Assembly (NCBI GenBank): GCA_021234155.1
Contig: JAJEKV010000058.1
Span: 7,434,992 to 7,498,991 of the forward strand
Origin: Isoetes taiwanensis
Taxonomy: Eukaryota > Streptophyta > Lycopodiopsida > Isoetales > Isoetaceae
DNA: 64,000 nucleotides
Direction: 5' to 3'
In this document: in pieces, positions 56,226 through 64,000 of the stretch
Layout of the letters: each line of letters begins with the position of its first letter
How positions within the stretch are numbered: position 1 is the first letter of the stretch
Translations under genes and position numbers: made by a program
Notes under the pieces: model-generated
The model's input: the letters and a program-made list of their open reading frames with translations, nothing else
What the model was told of the DNA's origin: nothing
Databases searched by the model: none

Positions 56226-58662
56226 GCAAGTCTTTGGCCCAGCATCGGAAGAGGTATTTCCTTGTTTGATTTCATTGTTACTTACTGCTGTTAGATTTTG
56301 CCATTTGGACAAGGTAAACAGTTTATTTTCAGACTATAGTTTGCACGTGAAAAATAGTTGAAACTTTGAAGATTACAGGGCAGTAAAACACATTGAGTAA
56401 GGTGCTGCCACACGAACTCCCTACACTGCTTTGGGAATGATTCTTTAATCTCAATTAACAGGAAGCTTTAGTACATGGTTATCTTGTCATACTTTTTGGT
56501 TTACTTCAAAATAATAGATATTGCTGTAAGGAAATGTTTCTGGCTTTCTGTAAAACAACCTATGGCAGACTTTGGTTTGGTTTGTGAACTCCAAACATGA
56601 TCCAAACTTTAAAGAGTAGGAGATTAAGCCAAATATCTGGTAATTTTCTGTTACACGGATCCCCCAGAATATGTATGGAGCATCTAGACTTTTTATTAAA
56701 ATATTTCGTACACTCTCATGTTCATTTATATGGATCTCTTAGACAGTCTAGAAGGCCTGCTACAGATTCACTTCTTGGTTTTTTACAGGGTCTCTAATTA
56801 AGGAAATAATAATGGTGTATCATATCTGGATATTACATGATGATGTACACTGCTGGAATGTCAAATATGACAACCAATGGATAAATCTAGTAATACTAAG
56901 ATTATTCTGTGGAATTAATAAGATTATTCTGTGGGATTAATAAGATTATTCTGTGGGATTATTCTGTGGGCTTCAAAAGCGTGGGCTGCTTATTGTCAGA
57001 TGCAATTGTTGAATCTATATTTGTTCTACCTGTAGTGCCTGCATTGAAGCTTGGTTTGTACTGACCGTTGCATTACAATTAATGTTAATCTTTGCAGTCT
57101 TAAAAAGGTGTGGCAGACAATAAAATAGATTCCAGTGTCTGCATCATTTCTTAAAAGGTAAAAGATAGAACATATTGTCCTATTTTGTTAACTTTTGCAT
57201 GTCAGGACTAATGTTTTTGTGCTAACCAGGCTGGTACTTCGGTCAAAACGCATTTGATGGTCACAAACTTCTAGAAGGCTTAAGGGCATATTCAGTATCT
57301 ATATCATGGCATTTTTGCAAGAATATGCACATTAAACGCGTTTATTTATGATATCTCCATCTTGATCATTGAAACATTTAAATTACATGTTGCAATTTCG
57401 TGATTTATCACATCAAGGTATCTAACATGGAAGTTTTTTGCAACTACATTGTTTTGTAAGGTGTGGATGCTACGTACGATGCATCTCTATTGCTTTTATC
57501 TCATGATGCTCGTCTATGCATGTCTAAGAATGAACTTTGCTTTGTCATACATAACTAGGTAATTACACAGTTATGACTTTTATGAAATAATGCCATCATT
57601 TGAGCTGCTCTCTTTGTGCATGGAAAAAGCACGCATGGAAGTGTGGAAACTTAATTTCTGTCTTGGATAGCTTCCTGAAATTCTCCTGAAGTGTACACCC
57701 TTACACAAAATTGTTTGTGGCTTAAGACATTATGATATTTCTATCTTTTGATTCGTGCAACTTTGAATATATGCTGTGTTTGTCTGGAAAAAATATAGAA
57801 TACATTTGCATTATTTATGCATGCTGTAGCATCTCAGACCAGTATAGTCTAAAATTTTTGTGATGGGAAGGCCTCCTATAAATGGGTTGCACATTAACTA
57901 GCTGCTGCTTAAAAATGGCCAAGCATGTGAACATATGTTTGCAAATAAAAGAATCTACTGTAAGTGGAATTTTTCCTCCATACTTTCTTCTAAACTACCC
58001 AGATACGTGACGCAGTTGATGCATCTATTTCTTTTTTGCTAAGAATTTAGCCAATTCTTTCTTATTTAAGACATTAAGGCATATAGATTGTCATGCATAG
58101 AAAGAAGTATGAAAATTAAGTTTCGTCATGCACAACTGGCTGGTTACATAATAAAACAATTTTTGGAATCAATCCCATTTGCATGTGCACATTCTGGTGG
58201 CACATATGCCCCTCATTTTCTAGTTAATATGCACGTATATCCATAACGGTGTATGCATTAAACACTTCTGATTGCTCATTTGCTGAACATCTGTTGGTGC
58301 TAGTATGTTTAACTTGCATTAGAATAATTGAAGGAACGATTCCATAAATGTTTCAATTTACATACTAATCAGACATGTACAAAAGCGCTGTCATACGTGA
58401 AGTTCTGATAGGTCCATAAAAGCTCTATTTTTACCATATTAAACTATTGTAATGAACTATCTAGACCGATATGTATTTTTCATGTCCGTTGATGTGTTTA
58501 AACATACTGCCTCTGTTAATCTTTTACAAACTGGACTAAATCCTATCATTGGCATGGTTCCTCGTGGCTTCCCATTGATTGATAATGGGTATGAGTAGCC
58601 TTAGCCTCCAAGAGGTTAAGGCTCACTGGCAAGTGATTCGAAAAAAGGCATTTTGTGGAAAA

Positions 58663-58890
58663 CAAAAGTGTATTCCGGAATACACTTTTGGTTTTCCCGA
58701 AGAGCAAAGTGTATTCTGGAATACACTTTGTCCTTAAGACATAATCCAAAGTGTATTCCGGAATACACTTTTGGTTTTCGTAAAACCAAATTGTTTTCCG
58801 GAATACGTTTTGGTTTTACCGTTGTGTGCAAAGTGTATTCGGAAATACATTTCTCCTTTCTCTGGAAGGTAAACTGGATTACAGAATACG
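58663..58890. repeat. Right array of TTCCGGAA-centred palindromes
   Basis: Six palindromes or decayed palindromes with centres near 58676.5, 58717.5, 58759.5, 58799.5, 58841.5 and 58883, spaced 40-42 bp. 58663-58690 is identical to the perfect 28-bp palindrome of the left array. The Tyr/Ser/Glu-rich frames read through here are repeats of the palindrome and not a protein. Confidence 0.9.
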
Positions 58891-59224
58891 TTTTCGTCCT
58901 TGTTTAGCCAAAAATGATGTACTGAAAATTATTATTGAAATATTTATTATTTTTATATCTCTATTTTGATGTTTTTGAAGTCTTACTTTCAGAGATTGTA
59001 CATTCATGTCTAGATTTTGCCAGTTTTGAGTTGTGGCATTTCAAAAATACAAACTTGACACTTAATGGGGTGTCAAAATGCAGAAAAAAAAAAAAAAACT
59101 GAACCTCTAGAAAATTTTCAGTTACTCTAAAAATGGTCATTTTTTAGAGCGTGGTGTTTTTTTGAAGGGAATCTTTGAAACGAGAGTTCTGAAACACTCC
59201 CGTTTCATTTGCAACAGTGTTATA

Positions 59225-59830
59225 GGTTTAGTATATGCTCACCCATGCAGTTAATACCATGTACATCTCGGGATATCCGTCCATAAGAGGTGGCAATATC
59301 TGTATGCTCCTACAGCCATAGAGGATTATCCTCTCCTGTAAAAATAGCAGCTTGTTTGTCCCCTAATCTCCCATTCATGTCACCTATAATATACACTGGG
59401 CCTTTGGTCCTAAAGTAACAAATGTCAGCTGACAATGCACAGAATGGGTCTTGAGTATTTAAATCTGGATTATCATAAATGCGTGCTGGATAAGGTTCAA
59501 GAGGCGCATAGTACACCAATGCAATATATATGCGATCATGCAAGCAGCTCCATAAGAATTGCTTATGCACACATTTTTTAACAACTTTAATTACTTTGCA
59601 GATTTCATGTTTAGCAAAGCAAGCAATACCTCCCCAACCTCTCCTGCTACCATTTAGATCATTCCATAGTGATTCCAATAAGGTAAAGCCAGGGATGTCA
59701 GTGAGTCTGCTGGTTTCATGCTCCCAAGTCTCTGTCAATAGAAGAATTTCAGATTCATGAAAATAATTTATGTTACTCAATACCTTCATTTCAGAGAAAC
59801 CATGTATGTTCCAACCAACAGGTTGAGGGT
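59225..59830 (-). pseudogene. LINE-B ORF2: endonuclease, N-terminal part
   Basis: Starts near VGWNIHGFSEMKVLSNINYF (59815-59755), the usual opening of a LINE AP-type endonuclease (N and E residues), with ILLLTETW (metal-binding E) and VYIIGDMNGRLGD (GDxN motif). The frame stops at 59310 with a short run beyond to the MULE junction. The domain resumes at 55010, and joined in thought it would carry SDH, so all main catalytic motifs were once present. Confidence 0.8.
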
Positions 59831-59839
59831 CTTCAATTC

Positions 59840-60588
59840 CTATTGATTGTTACGCACAATCACTCTGTTTCTAACGAGATATGCATTCTTGCCTTCTTCT
59901 TTCAATTTACGTAACTCTTGAAGTGCAACTTTCCTTTCTCCCTGCTGCTGGATTGTCAAATCGTCATTTAACCAGATTTGGTGGCCTTTCAAATGGTTAC
60001 GATGCTTCATTACTCTATTTCTTGCTTCTACACAGTGGAATTTCAAAAGGAGTAACCTGTGTTTCCCATCCATTTTCTTACCAATCCTTCTGCAATATTT
60101 CACTTCAGGCGATGCCAAATGCATGATATCATCGAAGAAGTTTTCAACTATCGTCGGTGTGTCTTCTTCTTCCTTCTCTGCAAGTCCAGCAATTAGTATG
60201 TTCTTGGCCCTTTCAGCACGATCTTCTTGTTCTTTCAGCCTCTCTTGTCCTGGTTGAATAAAGAGGATACTTGTGCCTCAATCTTTGAAGATATCTGTGC
60301 GACAATCTCCTCGGGCTGGGGCAAGCTATCCTCTGAATTTTCTGAGTCTTCTAGGTCTGAATTGTTTTGAGTTCTCCTTGCCCTTTTCTTAAGTCTGAAA
60401 CCCCATCCTGAAGAATCCCAATTGCTTCTTTCAGTGTTTTAATCTCTGTCCTTGCTTGCCTCAAATCTTCGGCAAGCTGTTTGACAAGAGTCCCGATTCA
60501 TCATCCGACTCTTCTTCCGATTTACCCTTCTTCCGATTTACCATTCCGTCGATTTCGTAGCGGCGGCGGCTGGCGCTTCGTAGCCATT
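59840..60588 (-). pseudogene. LINE-B ORF1 (L1-type nucleic-acid-binding protein)
   Basis: ATG at 60588 opens MATKRQPPP; frames then break. Blocks: a coiled coil LAEDLRQARTEIKTLKEAIG (about 60480-60420), then a charged region RLKEQEDRAERAKNILIAGL, then an RRM-like and C-terminal part VEARNRVMKHRNHLKGHQIWL, ending in a stop at 59840 just before ORF2. The layout coiled coil, RNA-binding fold, C-terminal basic domain is that of L1 ORF1. The ORF1-only retroposon at 26868-27534 carries a related protein. Confidence 0.75.
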
Positions 60589-60600
60589 ACGAAATGTACC

Positions 60601-61374
60601 TCCTATAATTTGTAGACATGGTTCTCTGTGGAACAAAAGGTTCTAAGACGAGAGAGACATATGCCGAAACCTTTTATAATAACATTGATGGATTATATTG
60701 ATGTTTCATGACCCGAGCTCCAAAGGGACATGACTTATTAATTCATTTTATTTTTATTTATTGCTAATCTATTCATAGGGGAAATACAAAAGTTTGCAAA
60801 CCATCCATTCATTCTTTATTGTGTGTGCCTCACAATTAAAGACTCAATTAGGTGAGATTTTCCAGTGATTGTGCTAAAAGAGGTGTTTTTGGATCAGGCC
60901 TCACAACTGATTGTGCTACTCTAGTCTAATGGTGTTCTTGGATCAAACTGATTGTGCTACTCTAGTCTAATGGTGTTCTTGGATCAGGCCTCATACAAAC
61001 GCAATGCATTTAGCTCGGCAATCCATGATACATTTGGCATGATATTCTTAGCAATATATTTCCAAGTATGTTTATAGCAATGTAACAGCATAAAGAAAGA
61101 TGGCATCTTTGAACATAAACAGAAGTATCTCTCAGCAAAAAACCTGCCACACAAAACATATAACAGGCCTGACCACAATTCAAAATTGTCAATTATATAA
61201 AAAAGGACCCCTGCACAAAAGAAAAAAAAAAATCCTTTTGAAATTTTATCAGGCATGCCAATGGGCAAAACCTTATTGTAATGAAGCGTTGACAATGCTA
61301 TCCTACCAAAATTTCGATGATAACCTCTCACTTTTATTTACATTTCAATGCAGATTTCTGCAAGGTGGCCTCTT
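60601..61374. repeat. Intergenic with a 41-bp tandem duplication
   Basis: The unit ACTGATTGTGCTACTCTAGT... through CTTGGATCA occurs at 60906-60945 and 60947-60986. A part of it, GGATCAGGCCTCA, also occurs before and after. The rest is 3' flank of the DUF829 gene without coding signal. Confidence 0.8.
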
Positions 61375-63251
61375 TCATGCTTGTGGCATGCAGTCTTTGA
61401 TAAAATTGTTCAGATGCGAGCCATAAATGTCAGGAAAGGTTCTGAAGTGATCCACATGTGGGGATGTCTCGAGATTGCAGGATTTAACAAGACGCCCTGC
61501 TTTTTTCTGCTCATCGATGAAGGATTCTACTGATTTTGCTGGAATTACCCTATCAGCATTACTATATATATATAATTGTGGGCAAGAGGGCTGTTGATTT
61601 GAAAGAACTCCAACGACCTCTGTTAGTCTCCTGTACAAAGAATTTGTTAGTGGCTTCATAACAAAGAGAGAAAAATAATTTATGACTACGTACTTTTTGA
61701 TGGCTGGAATCTGCAAGAAGAATGAGAAAAACTTCTCAAGCATCGTAAGCAAAGCTGCTTCTGCGATATGAGGCTGTACTTCCATTTTCTCTCCCTTTGT
61801 TTTATTTATGGCTTCAAATTGTTGAGTAGCAACGCTCCTTTTTCCCAAAAAGGCTGCTGAAAATCCTGATGCCCACACCTGGAGCATTTTAAGAGCCTTA
61901 TTATTCTAGAAAAGAATCAAAATAGGCCATTTGATAATTGTAACATACTTCTCTTCTGCTAAAGCCTAAGAATAAAAACCAGACGTGCTGATATGGACAT
62001 ACAGGACACTTGAAACACACGAAATCCCGAACATATGCACACTCTGGTTGCAGTAGTAAGAATCAAGCCTCAGGACTCAATGGACTTTGTTCAGGATGAA
62101 AAAACAAACACAATAGTACAACCTTTACTTCAAATATCAACACGGAAAAACCAACTAATACTTGACAAAGCATGCAAAGAGGAATACATAACAGTTAAGC
62201 AAATAATACAACACAATAGCAAGGTAAAAACATACCTGGGGATCTGGATCTGCTACAGGTGCAGAATCAACCACACAACCTGTTATTCTATTTAATAATT
62301 TCTCGTCTTTCTGCAACAACCTTTCCAGAACAACGCCATATCTGTAAAGTGCAAACTTAGTGATCAACTAGTGGCAGCTTATGGAGTTTACTAAGTACAG
62401 CATACTTACGTGAGCCAACCTGTATTGCTGAAGGTATGAAAGAAAAGATGCTTTTCTTTGCCATCACCTTCTTCCTTTAACCACGTTGCAAGATGATGAG
62501 CCAGTTGATCAATTTGTTCCTCTGTCTTGCCAACCTTGACACACAAGAGGTCGCTCATAGGAAGCACAAAAGTAACAGCATTGATTCCTCTGGCATTGTA
62601 CCAATCTGCATATTTCTTGAGATGCTTCTGTTTGGATCCAAGCCACCCTAACAAGACCACTGTTGCTACCTCTTTGCCATGACCTTTTTCATCAATTTGT
62701 GCTTGTTTTACATCAAAAACACCACTTTGAAATAACAATGCAGCGTCAGAGCTACATTGCCAAAAATGGGAATAGCCAGATGCAGCAAAAGGTTGAGAAA
62801 AACTGAAAGATGCAAAAGCTCTTCTTGGAAAAGCTCCTGAAGATGAAACCCCTCCTGCGGGTAGTATCCTTGAATGAATAACCGCTGAAAAAGCAGATGG
62901 CAATCCTGGTCCAGAACAAGCACCCGAGTGTAAGAGCAAAGGGGACTGCATGGGATGCCCAGAATTCAGCCCTTGTTTTTGGACCATGGAAACCCATTTT
63001 AAAGAACAAGATGTTGAGCAATCAGGAACACATGCACCAATTGCAGGGGTTACCAAGTTAGGGTCAAATTGGCAACATGGTGAAAACAAGGGAGGGAGAG
63101 GCAATGAGGGATGGGCAGCGTACATGAGAAAAGGTGCATGTGCCGCAGCCATGTTACCAGATGGAATTTGAGCAGAAGAAACAGCAGTTGCAAGGGTTGC
63201 TACAGCCACGGCTGCAGGGCCATATAATCTGGATAGGATGGGCATACCCAT
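61375..63251 (-). CDS. DUF829 / TMEM53-like alpha/beta-hydrolase-fold protein, 3 exons
   Basis: Exons on the minus strand: 63251-62410, 62341-62236, 61878-61375, joined by consensus GT-AG sites with agreeing phases, about 483 residues. DUF829 proteins share the alpha/beta-hydrolase fold with animal TMEM53, a nuclear-envelope protein; the plant function is unknown. Seen here: [20 protein letters not shown] (strand and turn before the oxyanion region), HTFSNTGW carrying the likely nucleophile Ser (about residue 275), [31 protein letters not shown] with the acid Asp, and HVDHFR with the His. The N-terminal ~180 residues are low-complexity, Ala/Ser/Pro-rich and start with a hydrophobic stretch ([17 protein letters not shown]), perhaps a membrane anchor or transit peptide. 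The start at 63251 is the first ATG in the open frame; a second ATG lies two codons on. It may be active. Confidence 0.85.
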
Positions 63252-63507
63252 GCCCACAAATTTGGGTTCCAATGATAAATAACAATCCTGCTGCCGGCCT
63301 TCCAAACAACCAGAAGTATACCCAAAAATAATGGGTTTCCAATGATCAAATAGGATCAACAAATCACCAGAGCCACCAACAGTTTCTTAACACCAGCTTC
63401 TTAAATCACCAGAGCTTACAAGAATGAACAATTCAGTAGCAATCGAACAGAGAAACAACGTATCCTCAAAATTCGATATAAACCACCATTCGCATCTGGA
63501 AAAGGCT

Positions 63508-63516
63508 CTATATAAA
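63508..63516 (-). promoter_or_regulatory. TATA box of the DUF829 gene
   Basis: TTTATATAG on the minus strand,. about 255 bases before the start codon, in a stretch otherwise without repeats. Transcription would begin near 63480, leaving a leader of about 230 bases. Confidence 0.5.
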
Positions 63517-63875
63517 GAGAAGAAAAAATCAGAGAATGTTTCGCTGGCAGCGCTTAACTGGAGATAATGGAGAGATGATTAGCGCCACGCGGAGAACAGG
63601 GTCGTTGCCGACGGCGCCGTCGTCCTCGTGTGCGCTATTCCTCGCACTTCCTCCATAGCCAAGCCAAGCGGCGTATATGATACGAATATGCTGTCACGCC
63701 TTTGGAATATTCGACGAAAGGGCCCTCTTCTGCCACGTGTAAGGGCTACGCGGACCTTTTTAATACGTGGCATTTGAGAAACGTCTTTTGAAGTTTCTTA
63801 GCTATGCGAAGGTGCCTTCCAAATAGTTGCTATGCTAGGAGCCCCGGTTGAAGAAAATTGGGATGAAATTAAATT
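63517..63875. other. Promoter region of the DUF829 gene, no other gene
   Basis: GC-richer than most of the window (63580-63660). The short minus frame at 63773-63579 lies upstream of the presumed transcription start and is likely chance. Confidence 0.5.
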
Positions 63876-64000
63876 GGGAAAACTACCAAACTACCCCTAT
63901 GAGTTTACATAATTACCGTGGCACAATCCTGACCGTTGGAGACTTTGCATAATGTAATCACTAACCATTGGGAAATAGGATCCTCCCAGTGTATGTTTCC
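63876..64000. mobile_element. One end of a MITE related to that at 33029-33449, cut by the window end
   Basis: Starts GGGAAAACTACCAAACTACC and continues CCCTATGAGTTTACATAATT, matching the inverted-repeat end of the 421-bp MULE-type MITE (GGGAAAATTACCAAACTGCC...) at about 80%. The other end and the target duplication lie outside the window. Confidence 0.55.

Larger units (their letters stand above)
55019..59212. mobile_element. Mutator-like element (MULE), 4.2 kb, no transposase seen
   Basis: Inserted in the endonuclease of LINE-B. The flanks are a 9-bp duplication with one mismatch, AACAGAGTT (55010-55018) and AACAGTGTT (59213-59221). Ends are inverted: GCAATAGAAACGGGAG at the left, and GCAAATGAAACGGGAG read inwards from the right. 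Similarity of the two ends goes on in diverged form (CAAAGATT..CC, CATTTTGAC.CCCC) and includes matched arrays of palindromes 320-360 bp from each end, so the inverted repeats were probably about 0.5 kb. Nine-base duplications and long inverted repeats are the marks of MULEs. The middle has no transposase-like frame; it is probably a non-autonomous copy. Confidence 0.82.
52296..60600 (-). mobile_element. LINE-B: near full-length LINE, minus strand, interrupted by a MULE
   Basis: Order on the minus strand: ORF1 (60588-59840), ORF2 endonuclease first part (59830-59225), the MULE (55019-59212), endonuclease end and RT (55010-53360), then the post-RT region and C-terminal C-x2-C...H...C finger (53325-52380). 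The 3' end is a short (ATT)n run at 52309-52296. Without the MULE it is about 4.1 kb. Frame breaks are few compared with LINE-A, so this is a younger but dead copy. The clade cannot be fixed by eye: an AP-type endonuclease, an ORF1 of the L1 kind, and FVDD in place of YADD. Confidence 0.85.

Noticed and set aside
58546-58907. Frames with repeated VYSGIHF/CIPEYTF-like words
   Set aside because: The repeats are the palindrome array of the MULE read as codons; because the unit is a palindrome, both strands give similar words.

Overview
The window reads as nuclear DNA of a land plant, most likely a fern or another non-seed plant. The grounds are GT-AG introns of plant size, a PLS-type pentatricopeptide gene, a plant-type tRNA-Arg(CCG), and many plant-type retroelements (L1 LINEs, Ty3- and Ty1-type LTR elements, Helitron, MULE and hAT pieces). 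The fern assignment is an inference from overall character, not a proven identity. Three host loci look real: a PPR gene (minus, 24282-26453, with a frameshift), a complete VPS35L gene with at least 22 exons (plus, 28232-40695), and a three-exon DUF829/TMEM53-like gene (minus, 61375-63251). There is one tRNA gene (26747-26818, minus). A decayed multi-exon gene with a RING-like half finger and an FCP1/HAD phosphatase domain lies at 863-4009 (minus), and a TauE/SafE remnant lies near 44 kb.

Layout. 1-4 kb: HAD/RING relic with a GT-rich minisatellite in it. 5.0-20.6 kb: a degraded L1-type LINE (LINE-A) split in two by an 11.9 kb LTR retrotransposon. That element has 1.6 kb LTRs, a 5-bp target duplication TGAGC, a tRNA-Met-type primer site, a polypurine tract and no intact gag-pol. 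Its leader holds a roughly 200-bp tandem array in which each unit carries a long hairpin. 21-24 kb: SINE-like unit with a (CTAT)n tail, a long pyrimidine tract, and a diverged relic of the same LTR family in inverted orientation. 24-28 kb: PPR gene, triplicated mini-exon region, tRNA, and an ORF1-only half-L1. 28-41 kb: VPS35L, whose introns hold a MULE-type MITE, a hAT-type MITE, a copia piece and a LINE piece. 41-48 kb: sparse sequence with a TauE/SafE remnant and a decayed Helitron helicase. 48-52 kb: an internally deleted copia element, two copies of a 193-bp GCATGC-rich block (one heading a retroposon with a 42-bp target duplication), and a decayed plus-strand LINE. 52.3-60.6 kb: a nearly full minus-strand LINE (LINE-B, ORF1+ORF2) interrupted by a 4.2 kb Mutator-like element whose two ends carry arrays of palindromes at about 41-bp spacing. 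61-64 kb: the DUF829 gene, and the edge of another MITE at the window end.

The most unusual signals are the covarying hairpin array in the LTR-element leader, the phased palindrome arrays of the Mutator-like element, and the 42-bp-duplication retroposon. All splice sites, frames and repeat boundaries were read by hand, so single-base errors are possible. The two LTRs differ mostly by one-base indels, which may mean that some frameshifts here are assembly errors.
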